Origin: PALSA-911 sp963743035
GTDB lineage: Bacteria; Pseudomonadota; Alphaproteobacteria; Acetobacterales; Acetobacteraceae
Direction: 5' to 3'
Length of the DNA stretch: 64,000 nt
Assembly: GCA_963743035.1 (NCBI GenBank)
Contig: CAVUOB010000005.1
Coordinates: forward strand, 124,001-188,000
This document shows, in pieces, positions 27,183-36,356 of the stretch; the stretch's first letter is position 1; each line of letters opens with the position of its first letter. The notes below the pieces were generated by a model. The model saw only the letters and a list, made by a program, of their open reading frames with translations, searched no databases and was not told the DNA's origin. The position numbers and the translations under genes were made by a program.

Positions 27183-28367
27183 TTGCCGCTGGCCGGCGTT
27201 CGCATCCTGGCGGTGGAGCAGTACGGCGCCGGCCCGTTCGGTTCCATGCAGCTCGCCGACATGGGCGCGGAGGTCATCAAGATCGAGAACCCGCGCGAGG
27301 GCGGCGATGTCAGCCGCGGCGTCGGGCCGCATTACCTGGGCAGCAACGACAGCCATTTCTTTCAGGCGTTCAATCGCAACAAGCGCTCGATCTCGCTCGA
27401 TCTGCGCCAGCCCACGGGGCAGGCGACCTTCCACGACCTGGCCAGGACCGCCGACGGGGTGCTGGACAATCTGCGCGGCGACCAGCCGCCGCGGCTGGGC
27501 GTGACCTATGCGCAGCTGAAACCGGCGAACGAGAAGATCGTCTGCGCGCATCTGTCTGCCTATGGGCGCACCGGGGCGCGGGCGAACTGGCCGGGCTATG
27601 ATTATCTGATGCAGGCCGAAGCCGGCTACCTGTCCCTGACCGGCGAGCCCGACCAGGCGCCGGCGCGCTTCGGGCTTTCCATCGTGGACATGATGGCCGG
27701 GCTGTATGCCGCCTTCGCGCTACTCGGCGGCATCCTGTCGGCGCGCGCCACCGGGATCGGGCGGGACGTGGACGTGAACCTGTTCGACACCGCCCTGTCC
27801 AACCTGAATTATCTGGCCGCCTGGTACCTGAACGAAGGCCATAACCAGGGCCGCGAGCCGCGCTCGGCGCATCCCTCGCTGACGCCCAGCCAGCTCTACC
27901 GCACCGTGGACGGCTGGATCTTCATCATGTGCAACAAGCAGAAATTCTGGCCTGCCTTGTGCGAAAGGATCGGCCGGCCGGAATGGTCCGACGATCCGCG
28001 GTTTGCCGATTTCAGGAGCCGGCTGGCCAATCGCGCGGAGCTGACGGTGCTGCTGGACGAGGCGCTGATGGCGCGGACCACGGCGGACTGGCTGGCGCAT
28101 TTCGCCGGCAGCGTGCCGGCGGCCCCGGTGCACGATCTGCAGGCCGCCCTGACCTCGGATTTCGTCACCACCGAGGACCGCGTCTGGACCTACCCGCATC
28201 CGGACCGGCCGGATTTCCGCATGGCCGCCCCGGCGTTCCGACTGCCTGGCGAGGATATGCCGAAACGGGCCGCGCCGGGCTTTGGCGCGGACACGGATGC
28301 GGTGCTGACGGAACTCGGCTATGACCGTGAGCGCATCGCGGCACTGCGTGCGTGCGGCGCCATCTGA
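27180..28367 (+). CDS. CaiB/BaiF family CoA-transferase
   Basis: A 395-residue family III CoA-transferase (formyl-CoA transferase fold). It begins MLPLAGVRILAVEQYGAGPFGSMQLADMGAEVIKIENP. The catalytic aspartate lies in GLSIVDMMAGLYAA. Later blocks are GRDVDVNLFDTALSNLNY and NEGHNQGREPRSAHPSLTPSQLY. These enzymes move CoA between carboxylic acids. The ATG at 27180 is preferred over GTG at 27174; both lie inside an unusual hairpin. It probably cooperates with the acyl-CoA dehydrogenase upstream. Confidence 0.9.
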   Translation: MLPLAGVRILAVEQYGAGPFGSMQLADMGAEVIKIENPREGGDVSRGVGPHYLGSNDSHFFQAFNRNKRSISLDLRQPTGQATFHDLARTADGVLDNLRGDQPPRLGVTYAQLKPANEKIVCAHLSAYGRTGARANWPGYDYLMQAEAGYLSLTGEPDQAPARFGLSIVDMMAGLYAAFALLGGILSARATGIGRDVDVNLFDTALSNLNYLAAWYLNEGHNQGREPRSAHPSLTPSQLYRTVDGWIFIMCNKQKFWPALCERIGRPEWSDDPRFADFRSRLANRAELTVLLDEALMARTTADWLAHFAGSVPAAPVHDLQAALTSDFVTTEDRVWTYPHPDRPDFRMAAPAFRLPGEDMPKRAAPGFGADTDAVLTELGYDRERIAALRACGAI

Positions 28368-28382
28368 CACAGGAAAAGACGA

Positions 28383-28991
28383 ATGAAACTATTCTACGCC
28401 CCCTCCTCCCCGTTCGTGCGCAAGGTCATGGCCTGCGCCATCGAGCTCGGCCTGGACGGCAGGATCGAAACCACGCGCGCCGCAGCGCATCCGGTCAACC
28501 GGGACCAGAACATCCTGGCCGCCAGCCCGCTCGGCCAGGTGCCGACGCTGGTGAGCGATGACGGCCTGGCGCTGTACGACAGCCGGGTGATTTGCGAGTA
28601 TCTCGATCAGCTCGGCGGCGGCGGCAGGCTGTTCCCGCGCAATTCGACGCGCTGGCAGGCTTTGGTGGAGCAATCCGCCGCCGACGGCCTGCTGGATGCA
28701 GCCCTGCTCTGCCGCTACGAGGCGACGGTGCGGCCGGAAGAGCTGCGCTACGCCCCGTGGCGCGACGGCCAGATGGACAAGATCGCCACCGCGCTGGCGC
28801 AGTTCGAGACATGGCTGCCCGGCTTCGGCGACCGCGTGGATATCGGCACGATCACGGTCGGCTGCGCGCTCGGCTATCTCGATTTCCGCTTTGCCGATTA
28901 CGGCTGGCGCAAGGGCCGCGACGGATTGGCGGCTTGGTTCGCGGCGTTTGATGCGCGGCCGGCCATGGAAAAGACGCGTCCGCACGACTGA
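28383..28991 (+). CDS. Glutathione S-transferase family protein
   Basis: A 202-residue GST. The N-terminal thioredoxin-like domain (MKLFYAPSSPFVRKVMACAIELGL) has the catalytic Ser/Tyr region at residues 5-10, SPLGQVPTLVSDDG with the cis-Pro, and YDSRVICEYLD for glutathione binding. The helical C-terminal domain runs from about residue 85. It follows the CoA-transferase by 15 bp. Close relatives are generic bacterial GSTs. An IS4 element begins about 26 bp beyond the stop. Confidence 0.92.
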   Translation: MKLFYAPSSPFVRKVMACAIELGLDGRIETTRAAAHPVNRDQNILAASPLGQVPTLVSDDGLALYDSRVICEYLDQLGGGGRLFPRNSTRWQALVEQSAADGLLDAALLCRYEATVRPEELRYAPWRDGQMDKIATALAQFETWLPGFGDRVDIGTITVGCALGYLDFRFADYGWRKGRDGLAAWFAAFDARPAMEKTRPHD

Positions 28992-29017
28992 GATTGCCAG
29001 AGGAGGGCTGAGGCTTT

Positions 29018-30349
29018 GCCCCATAGGCGCGAATCTAAGGCTTGCGTCGGCTCGATTGAGGGTGATTCGTAAGGTGAATGGAAGCCTCCCTTGAAGACGG
29101 CCAATGGTCGTCGATTGTCTCGCGTCTGAGCGAAGTTGCCGACCTGGAGACGACCGCGCGCTCATTCGGTGCCTTGCAGCGGGTGCGAAAGGTGCGCCGT
29201 GCGGAGGACCTTCTTCGCTTGGCGTTGATGTATGGACCCGGCCATTTGTCGTTGCGCACGACGGCGGCGATGGCCGGCGATGGGGCGATCGTGGCGCTGA
29301 GCGACAAGGGTGTGCTCGGGCGTTTGCGCAAGATGGGCGACTGGCTGGAGCATCTGTTGCAGCGTCTGCTGGAGCAGCGGCGAGGCCTGGCCTGCGGCGA
29401 AGCGGCGCTGAACCTGGCGCTGGTGGATGGCTCGGTGGTTTGCGCGCCGGGCAGCACCGGTAGCGACTGGCGGCTGCATGCCCGCTTTGATCCCGGGCGG
29501 GGCTGCTTTGCCGACCTGGTTCTCACCCAAGGCAAGCTCGCCGAACGGGTGGACCGGACGCAGATCCAAGCCGGTCAAACCGTGATCCAGGACCGCGGCT
29601 ATGCGCGGGTGCGCGACTTCTCGGCGGTGCTGGCGGCCAAGGCCGACTTCATCACCCGGATTGGCTGGAACGCCTTGCGACTGCTCGACGCGACGGGGCA
29701 GCGCATCGACCTGTTGCAGCTTCTACCGCAATCCTCCGGCGTGGCCGAGCATCCGGTCTACCTCAAAGGCGTGGACGCCCCGCTGCGGCTGGTGATCCAG
29801 GCCATGCCGGCCGAACACGCCGAGCGGCAGCGCAAGCGGATGGCCCGCAAGGCGGGCAAGAGCGGCCACAAGCTCGACGCACGCACCACCACGGCCGCCG
29901 GCTATCTGATCCTGGCGACCTCGCTATCGGTCCAGACCCAGCCGGCGGAGCGCATCATCGAGATGTATCGCAACCGCTGGCAGATCGAGCTTGGTTTCAA
30001 GCGGCTCAAGACGCTGGGCGGCCTGGACAGGCTGCCGGCGATGGACCCCGCGCTGGCGCGGACCTGGCTGCTGGCCCAACTGATCGTCGCTGTATTGACC
30101 GACGAAATCGCCAGCGAGATTGTCGGTTTCCCCCCCTAAGCCGGCCGCTGTCCGCTGCCGGCGAATGTCCATCTGGCGCGCCTGGCAGATCGCCCATCGC
30201 ACCCTCGTCAGGGCCATATTGCCAACCCCAAGAAAGCGAACCAGGCAGGCCACCAACGCCATGCGCCACACACTGGCCGAGGCGCCAAGGCAGAGAACCC
30301 TACAATGCGCAGACCTGAGAATAACCCGGTAAGTTCGCGCTTATGGGGC
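29018..30349 (+). mobile_element. IS4-family insertion sequence
   Basis: An element bounded by near-perfect inverted repeats: GCCCCATAGGCGCGAA at 29018-29033 and its complement with one mismatch at 30334-30349. Between them lies one DDE transposase gene with an IS4-type Y-(2)-R...E signature. No target duplication is evident outside the ends, which may mean later rearrangement. Confidence 0.8.
29078..30332 (+). CDS. IS4-family transposase, frameshifted near its C-terminus
   Basis: A DDE transposase with first Asp in LALVDGSVV, second in TVIQDRGYA, and YRNRWQIELGFKRLK carrying the catalytic Glu (Y-x2-R-x3-E-x6-K motif of IS4). The main frame stops at 30139 right after a run of seven C. In the neighbouring frame the protein would continue through PKPAAVRCRRMSIWRAWQIAHRTLVRAI to 30332, close to the right inverted repeat, as expected for a full-length enzyme. 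A one-C indel or slippage at the C-run explains this. All catalytic residues precede the shift, so activity may be retained. Confidence 0.8.
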
Positions 30350-30365
30350 CCTGCCCCTGCACCCC

Positions 30366-30387
30366 GCCAGGGAACTCGTTCCCTGGC
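30366..30387. terminator. Hairpin after the IS4 right end
   Basis: GCCAGGGAA (30366-30374) and TTCCCTGGC (30379-30387) pair with a CTCG loop. It lies between the IS4 element and the CoA-transferase gene. No T-run follows; it could be a terminator or a REP-like hairpin. Confidence 0.4.
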
Positions 30388-30523
30388 CCAATTTTCAATT
30401 GATTGGGTGGGACAAAAGGGGGCGGATCCACCCGCGGCCGATCCGTGTAACGGAGGGGTTGCCAGCGGAGCCTGGGTCGGTAACGCTTTGCCTGCTTATG
30501 GGTGGAACAAACGGACAAGAAGC

Positions 30524-31720
30524 ATGAATTGGGATGCGGCGTTTGCGGGCGTAAAAGTCATCGACCTGACGGGCGGGGTGGCGGGACCGTCCTGCGCCAT
30601 GATGCTGGCGCAGCATGGTGCGGATGTTATCAAGGTGGAGACACCCCATGCCGGAGGCGACTGGTCTCGCATCCTCGGGCGCACGTACGAAGACCATTCC
30701 GCCTTTTCGGTCTACGGAACCCTGGGCAAGCGGAGCGTCGCGGTCGATCTGAAGACACCGGAAGGCAAGGAAATCCTGTGGCGCCTGATCAAGGGCGCCG
30801 ACATCTTCATGGAAGGGTTCCGCCCCGGGACCATCAAGCGCTACGGCTTCGACTATGAGGCGGTGAGCGCGAAGGAGCCGGGAATCCTCTATTATTCGAT
30901 CTCCGGCTTCGGCCAGACGGGACCGATGGCGGGCCGCCCTGCCATGGATCCGGTGCTGCAGGCTTTCATCGGCATCGTCAACGAAAACCGCGGCGAGCAT
31001 GACAATCATCCCCATCGCATCGCGATCTCGCTGATCGACATGTTCACGGGCTTGCTGGGTTTCCAGGCGATCTCGACCTCGCTGTTCGTTCAGGCACGGC
31101 AAAATGTGAAACAGGGCCGCTACATCGAAGCCAGCCTGATGCAGGGCGGTGCGATGCTGTCGGTGATCCGGATGATCGCCCAATACCTCGAACGCGGCTC
31201 GGCACAACGCACCAGCATGCCAAACGGCGTTTTCGACACGAAGGACGGCCAGTTGAACGTCACCATGGTCCGCCCGACCGATTGGCCGCCCTTCTGCGAG
31301 GTGATCGAGCGTCCCGATCTGCTGGAGGACCCGCGCTTCTCCACCCATGCCGCGCGTGGGCAGAACCTGGATGAGCTCTATCAGGTGGTCAGACCGGTCT
31401 TCAAGGCGAAGTCGACCGAGTGGCTGGCGCAACGGTTCACCGAGCGCGCCATCATGAACTACAAGGTCAACAGCTATGAGGAGTTCTTGCAGGAGGAGCA
31501 GGTGAAGGCCACGGGAATCATCTCCTGGCTGACCCAGCCAGGTTTTCCGGAACTCGTGCCCATGCCGAACATCCCCGGCCTGCCGCCGTTTGAGAGCGGA
31601 ACGAAGCGCGCCCACGCCCCGACCCTTGGCGAACATACGCGGGACGTGTTGCGCGAGCACGGCTATGGCGAGGCGGAGATCGCCGCGCTGATAGACAAGA
31701 AGGTCGTGGCGGGACCCTAG
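30524..31720 (+). CDS. CaiB/BaiF family CoA-transferase
   Basis: A 398-residue family III CoA-transferase. It starts MNWDAAFAGVKVIDLTGGVAGPSCAMMLAQHGADVIKVETP. GTLGKRSVAVDLKTPEGKEIL binds CoA, and the catalytic Asp is in ISLIDMFTGLLGFQ. It is only distantly like the protein at 27180-28367. It is stranded between IS4 and IS110 remnants and has lost any operon partners. The ATG at 30524 follows 'acaagaagc', a weak ribosome site; the conserved N-terminus fixes this start. Confidence 0.9.
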   Translation: MNWDAAFAGVKVIDLTGGVAGPSCAMMLAQHGADVIKVETPHAGGDWSRILGRTYEDHSAFSVYGTLGKRSVAVDLKTPEGKEILWRLIKGADIFMEGFRPGTIKRYGFDYEAVSAKEPGILYYSISGFGQTGPMAGRPAMDPVLQAFIGIVNENRGEHDNHPHRIAISLIDMFTGLLGFQAISTSLFVQARQNVKQGRYIEASLMQGGAMLSVIRMIAQYLERGSAQRTSMPNGVFDTKDGQLNVTMVRPTDWPPFCEVIERPDLLEDPRFSTHAARGQNLDELYQVVRPVFKAKSTEWLAQRFTERAIMNYKVNSYEEFLQEEQVKATGIISWLTQPGFPELVPMPNIPGLPPFESGTKRAHAPTLGEHTRDVLREHGYGEAEIAALIDKKVVAGP

Positions 31721-32070
31721 GTCGTGTGGACTCTAGGGATTTCCGAACTGCCTTTGGTGTGATTCTCATGTTCGCCGTCAAGGTTGCGGTCACAGGGCCC
31801 CCTCGCCATTGTGGCGTGGCCGGGTGATGGGCTGCGCAGGGGAGGACGCGGCGGCGCAAGACGACGGTTGATCAGACTCTGATGCGCGGGTTGGGTACCG
31901 CAGGACCGGTGTTCGTCTTGGGCCTTCCTCTGTCTCAAGGTCGCGGATGGATTGCTCGCCGAATCAGATCGAGGGTTGCCCTGACCTGCCGCCGCGCCCA
32001 TCCCTGCGCAGGATTGGAATTGCGCTCTTCGCTCCTTTTCCGGTTGCCGGCGATCGTGCTTTGGTGCGGA
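31721..32070. other. 350-bp non-coding stretch beside the IS110 pseudogene
   Basis: No open frame here has a ribosome site or a recognisable product. It sits between the CoA-transferase stop and the 3' end of the IS110 transposase pseudogene, and is most simply the non-coding end of that element. No strong hairpin was found by eye. Confidence 0.4.
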
Positions 32071-33196
32071 CTACGATGCCGTTCGCGCTGGCGGCTCCAC
32101 CATGCGGGCAATCGACCAGACGAATGCTGCCAACTCCCGTGCGATCGCCACGACGATGACGTTTTGCGGCTTGCCTGTATTCTGCAGGCGACGGTAGCGA
32201 GTGCACAGCCGCGTCTGTGCCTTCCAGGCTGCCGCCCTGATCGGTTCCGGCAAGCCCGTGTTGCGCCGGGCAATGTCCTCGCCCATGCGGGCCGGCAGGC
32301 GATAGGTCCAGGCGCCCTCGACCAATACCCGGCGCGCCCGCGTGTTGCCCGCCTTGGTGATGTTGCCCCGCGCCACCTTGCGGCCCGACGAATGCTCCTT
32401 GGGCACCAGTCCGAGCCAGGTCATCAATTGCCGTGGCGAGGCGAACCGGCTGAAGTCACCGATCTCGGCCACCAGCGTCACAGCCGCCAGCATCGCGACA
32501 CCGCGCAGCGCCTGGATGGCCGCCACCACGGGCGCGAGCGCCCCAGGCCGGCAGCAACCTGCGGATGGCGTCCTCATGCCGTTCCTGCCGAGCGCAGGCG
32601 ACCTCGATGCGCTGGATCAGTTCCTCGAAGACGATCTGTTCGGCCGGATGGGCAAAGCTCTGCCTGGCCAGCTAGCTCCGGTGTGCTCGGGTCCAATGCT
32701 GGCGGGTGGGCATAGCGCGGTCATGTCGTAACAGGAAGGACAACAGTAGCTGGCGCGAGCGCCGCACTTCCTGCATGGCGGTCTGGCGAGCACGGACCAG
32801 TTCGCGCACCGCCTCGGGGTCGGCGTCGGGAACCCACACCGCCTGCAGCTCACCCGCGCGGAACAACGCCGCCAGCATCGCCGCATCGCGCCGGTCCGTT
32901 TTGATGTGGCCGCCTGGCTTGGTCGGCACCAGCGAGGGTGCCACGACAATGCAGGCATGGCCGAGCGACAGGATCTGGCGGTAGAGACCGTAGCCGCACG
33001 GCCCTGCTTCGTAACAGAAATGCAGCTTCGGGTGCTGCGCCGCCAGCCGCTCCACCAGCTTGCGCACGGCGTCGGCCCGGTTTGGGATCTTGCCCCAAGA
33101 TCGCACCTCCCCACGCAGGCCGCCTTCTGCAATCGCAACCGCCAGCGTCTCGTTGCTGCTGTCGAACGCCACGTAGGTCGTCGTATGCTCCACCAC
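32071..33196 (-). pseudogene. IS110-family transposase, broken
   Basis: Reading from GTG 33196, the DEDD N-terminal domain is present (YVAFDSSNE; CYEAGPCGYGLYRQ; KTDRRDAAMLAALFRAGE). The frame then meets TAG at 32674-32672 where the family would have Trp (HRS*LARQSFAHPAEQ). Beyond it, a one-base indel in the C/G run at 32541-32544 shifts into the frame of the C-terminal IS116/IS110/IS902 domain (ALAPVVAAIQALRG...FASPRQLMTWLGLVPKEHSSG), ending at 32071. A nonsense codon plus a frameshift make it inactive. Confidence 0.85.
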
Positions 33197-33307
33197 GGCT
33201 CGTCCCCCCTGCCTGAGGCTCTGGACCGACAACCGGTCCAACCCTCGACCCAGCATGACAAGGGACGAGCCACCAAACACAGCGATCATGCTGTCTCAAT
33301 TCTGGTC

Positions 33308-34981
33308 GTGGACGACGATCTTGCCGCCCTGCCGGACGACATCGATGCGCTGCGAGCGGTGCTGACGATCGAGCGTGCGAGGATGCGGGACGTGGTTGCG
33401 GAGCGCGATGCTGGCGCCGCGGAACTGGCTGTGGCGCGGGCCAAGGCGTCCGAAGACCTGGCCTTGATCGCCCATCAGAAGCTGCGGATCGCCAAGCTGG
33501 AGCGTCAGATCTACGGTTCTCGCTCGGAGCGCTCGGACCGGCTCATTGATCAGTTGGCGTTGCAGTTCGCGGAGCTGGAGGCGAGCGCCACTGAAGATGA
33601 ACTCGCCGCAGAAATCGCTGTCGCCAAGACCACGACGGTGGCGGGCTTCACCCGCAAACGGGCGGAACGAAATACCTTTCCCGAGCACCTCCCGCGCGAG
33701 CGCGTGGTGATCGACCCGCCGTTGGCTTGCGCGTGTTGTGGTGGAACGCGACTGCGCGGCCTGGGCGAGGACGTGACCAGGACGCTGGAGACAATCCCCC
33801 GCCAATGGAAAGTGATCGAAACGGTGCGGGAGAAGTTCACCTGCCGCGATTGCGAGAAGATCAGCCAGCCACCGGCCCCCCTCCATGTGATCGCCAGGGG
33901 ATGGGCCGGACCCAGCTTGCTGGCGATGATTTTGTTCGAGAAGTTCGGCCAGCATCAGCCCTTGAACCGGCAGGCTGAGCGCTACGCTCTGGAAGGCGTG
34001 CCGATCAGCCTGTCGACCATGGCCGACGCCGTGGAATCGAGCTGCGCGGCGCTCGATCCGGTGCTGAGACTTGTTGAAGCGCATGTTCTGGCAGCGGAGC
34101 GCCTGCATGGCGACGACACGACCGTGCCAGTCCTGGCCAAAGGCAAGACTGATATCGGGCGATGTTGGGTCTATGTCCGTGACGATAAGCCGTTCGGCGG
34201 AATCTCGCCGCCGGCGGCGATGTTTTATTATTCCTGCGATCGCAAAGGCGAGCATCCGCAGAAGCATCTGGCCAGATATGCCGGGCTGTTCCAGGCTGAC
34301 GCCTTTGATGGGTATCGCCAGCTCTACCTGCCCGATCGAACGCCTGGTCCGATCTTGGAGGCGGCGTGCTGGGTTCACGCGCGGCGCCCGTTCTTTGTCA
34401 TGGCCGATTTTGACGAAAACGCCCGACGGCGGGCTGCGGGCAAGACGGTGATCGCGCTTTCACCGATCGCGATCGACGTCGTACGCCGCATCGACGCCCT
34501 GTTCGAGATCGAGCGGCCCATCAACGGCAAGAGCGCGCACGAGCGCCGGGTTGTTCGCCAGGAGCTGAGCAAGCCGCTCGTCGAGGACCTTCGGCTCTAC
34601 ATAAGCCAGCAGCGCGCCAAGCTCTCCCGCGGCCACGACCTCGCCAAGGCCATCGATTATATCCTCAAGCGTTGGGCTGCCTTCACTCTGTTCCTTGACG
34701 ACGGGCGTGTCTGCTTGTCGAACAATGCCGCCGAGCGCGCGCTACGCGGGATTGCTCTCGGGCGGAAGTCATGGCTGTTTTGCGGATCCAACCGTGGCGG
34801 GCAACGCGCCGCGGCCATGTACAGCCTCATCGTGACGGCCAAGATGAACGGCGTCGACCCTCAGGCCTGGCTGGCCGACGTCTTGGCCCGGATCGCCACG
34901 CATCCGGCTCATCGCCTTGACGAATTGCTGTGGTGGAACTGGACGCAGAAGGCATCCGCTATGGCTGCCGTGGCGGCCTGA
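33308..34981 (+). CDS. tnpC: IS66-family transposase TnpC (5' end at junction)
   Basis: A 557-residue IS66 transposase when read from GTG 33308 (V-D-D-D-L-A-A-L-P-D-D-I-D-A-L). Regions in order: N-terminal helix with leucine-zipper-like IAHQKLRIAKLERQIYGSRSERSD; zinc-finger pair CACCGG...CRDC; then the DDE core with LHGDDTTVPVL and FDGYRQLYLP and the C-terminal Glu in LSNNAAERALRGIALGRKSWLF. The first residues may differ from the original because IS110 DNA directly abuts. Without tnpA and tnpB the element is probably immobile. Confidence 0.85.
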   Translation: MDDDLAALPDDIDALRAVLTIERARMRDVVAERDAGAAELAVARAKASEDLALIAHQKLRIAKLERQIYGSRSERSDRLIDQLALQFAELEASATEDELAAEIAVAKTTTVAGFTRKRAERNTFPEHLPRERVVIDPPLACACCGGTRLRGLGEDVTRTLETIPRQWKVIETVREKFTCRDCEKISQPPAPLHVIARGWAGPSLLAMILFEKFGQHQPLNRQAERYALEGVPISLSTMADAVESSCAALDPVLRLVEAHVLAAERLHGDDTTVPVLAKGKTDIGRCWVYVRDDKPFGGISPPAAMFYYSCDRKGEHPQKHLARYAGLFQADAFDGYRQLYLPDRTPGPILEAACWVHARRPFFVMADFDENARRRAAGKTVIALSPIAIDVVRRIDALFEIERPINGKSAHERRVVRQELSKPLVEDLRLYISQQRAKLSRGHDLAKAIDYILKRWAAFTLFLDDGRVCLSNNAAERALRGIALGRKSWLFCGSNRGGQRAAAMYSLIVTAKMNGVDPQAWLADVLARIATHPAHRLDELLWWNWTQKASAMAAVAA

Positions 34982-35235
34982 CCTTGGCCCCGGTCAACAA
35001 GGTCCACCATATCCATACCATCGCTCGCGTCGCCGAAATGCTCGGTGAGGACGAGGCGTGGCTGTGGGAGGTCGCCAACGAAATGGACGCCGAGGACGGA
35101 CTGATCTGGGTCTACGGTCTTGGTGGCGACGGCGTCATGGCGTTCATCGACTTCGGAATCGAAACGCTCACCGGCATCATCGAGATCTATAAGGCCGATC
35201 CTCATCTGCTCCAGCGGGCGTCCGACCCGAAATGA
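34930..35235 (+). CDS. Small IS66-associated hypothetical protein
   Basis: Up to 101 residues, overlapping the tnpC end. The likely conserved part is LAPVNKVHHIHTIARVAEMLGEDEAWLWEVANEMDAEDGLIWVYG, a protein type I have seen downstream of tnpC in IS66-like elements. The frame has no ATG. GTG 34930 or 34933 gives the longest form, while TTG 34984, right after the tnpC stop, fits the conserved block better. Function unknown. Confidence 0.65.
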   Translation: MVELDAEGIRYGCRGGLTLAPVNKVHHIHTIARVAEMLGEDEAWLWEVANEMDAEDGLIWVYGLGGDGVMAFIDFGIETLTGIIEIYKADPHLLQRASDPK

Positions 35236-35263
35236 CGTCGCTGCGGCCTACGCCGCATGCTGA

Positions 35264-35488
35264 CTGAATGTCGGCAAGGAGATCAAGATCGCCAGCGGGG
35301 CGCCGGTCTCTGTCAGTAACCGGACCCCGACAGCTTTCGCGCAGGAAGCTGGCGGACTGCAGGCGAACAAGGAATTTGCCGCCGAGCTCGTACGAAAGTG
35401 TAACGCGAGGTATCTTCAGGTCTTTGAGGCTGTCCTTGCGAGGCAGCCCGCTCTTGCTACACTGTTCCTGCCTATCGAACCGCCCTAA
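35264..35488 (+). pseudogene. Open-frame remnant between IS66 and IS5
   Basis: An open frame of 75 codons without a plausible start (VGKEIKIASGAPVSVSNRT...NKEFAAELVRKCNARYLQVFEAVLARQPALATLF...). The second half has the composition of a real helical protein. Its stop codon is formed by the IS5 inverted repeat at 35485, so any original gene was cut there, and IS66 sequence lies upstream. I do not recognise the family. Confidence 0.35.
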
Positions 35489-36354
35489 GAGTGCCTTTCA
35501 AAACCGCCCCTGAAGAGCCCTGAAGCAAACGATGGAGCATGCGAGAGCGGTGAAGGCATAGTGGATGTCGATGCGGCGCTCATATCTGACGGAGAGCCGC
35601 CTGAACCTGTTGATCGATGCGAAGGTTCGCTCGATCACCCACCTGTGTCTGCCAAGGCGTTGGCTGCCGTCGACGCCGCGCGGGCGATGCGTGGCTTGAT
35701 GCCGCGCTGCCGGCATGCGGCCCGGCAGCGGCGGTGGTCATAGGCCTTGTCAGCATGGAGCTTGTCTGGCCGGCGTCGCGGACGGCCTCGTTTGCCAGCC
35801 ACCGCGGGGACGGTATCGAGCAACAGCTCGAATGGGACGCTGTCGTTGACGTTGGCGCCGGTCAGGATGAAGCCGAGCGGAATGCCGCGCCGGTCGGTGA
35901 TCAGGTGGCGCTTGGTGCCGGGTCGGCCGCGGTCGGTCGGGTTCGGACCTGTCGTTTCGCCCCCTTTTTGCCGCGACCGACGCGCTGTCGATGCAGGCCC
36001 GGCTCCAGTCGATGCGATCCGCCTCATGCAGGCGATTGAGTAGCTCCCGATGCAACCGGTCCCACAGACCCGCCTGCTGCCAGTCGCGCAGCCGCCGCCA
36101 ACAGGTCACGCCGGAGCCGCACCCCAACTCCAGCGGCAGCATCTCCCACCCGATCCCCGTGCGCAGCACGAACAAGATCCCGGTCAGAGCCGCACGAGCC
36201 GGCACCCGGGGACGGCCGCCTTGCGGCTTCGGCCGATCAGGCGGCAGCAACGGGGATAGCAAGGACCACAGTTCGTCAGGCAGAAGGGGACAGCGCATCC
36301 CTCCTCATGAATCATTCCGATTCAACGTACAAGGGTTTTGAAAGGCGCTCTTAG
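35485..36354 (-). mobile_element. IS5-family (IS427-like) insertion sequence
   Basis: An 870-bp element with 21-bp inverted repeats at 35485-35505 and 36334-36354 (CTAAGAGTGCCTTTC... on the left; one mismatch between arms). It holds one IS5 transposase in three frames on the minus strand. It interrupts or abuts an SDR gene remnant on its right. Confidence 0.88.
35498..36298 (-). pseudogene. IS5-family transposase with two frame changes
   Basis: The N-terminal part starts at 36298 (MRCPLLPDELWSLLSPLLPP...). It includes GIGWEMLPLELG and WSRACIDSASVAAK with the first catalytic Asp. At the A5G5 run (about 35971) the frame changes to KGGETTGPNPTDRGRPGTKRHL...LTGANVNDS...ADKAYDH; such a shift is programmed in many IS427-group elements, or it reflects a lost A. 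A second change near 35690 leads to GVDGSQRLGRHRWVIERTFASINRFRRL...YE, the C-terminal Glu region. That second change is not typical and suggests inactivation. Confidence 0.8.
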
Positions 36355-36356
36355 GT

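Larger units (their letters stand above)
31721..33297 (-). mobile_element. Decayed IS110-family element
   Basis: Contains an IS110 transposase pseudogene on the minus strand. About 350 bp without genes lie past its 3' end (31721-32070) and about 100 bp lie before its start. IS110 elements lack inverted repeats and carry long non-coding ends that encode a guide ('bridge') RNA; the 31721-32070 stretch could be such an end. The right boundary abuts IS66 sequence near 33298. Exact ends cannot be set by eye. Confidence 0.5.
33298..35263 (+). mobile_element. 5'-truncated IS66-family element
   Basis: Contains the IS66 TnpC transposase and a small accessory gene after it, but the tnpA and tnpB genes that normally precede tnpC are missing; IS110 sequence starts directly in front. 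The tnpC frame runs open into the IS110 DNA, showing a junction. The right end is somewhere between 35236 and 35300; no clear terminal repeat was found. Confidence 0.65.

Noticed and set aside
29018..30349. Target-site duplication of the IS4 element
   Set aside because: Flanks just outside the inverted repeats were compared; no convincing direct repeat of 8-12 bp is present.
35568..36298. Two separate IS5 genes (orfA and orfB) as intact CDS
   Set aside because: One frame change may be programmed, but a second one breaks the C-terminal catalytic region, so the unit is better called a pseudogene.
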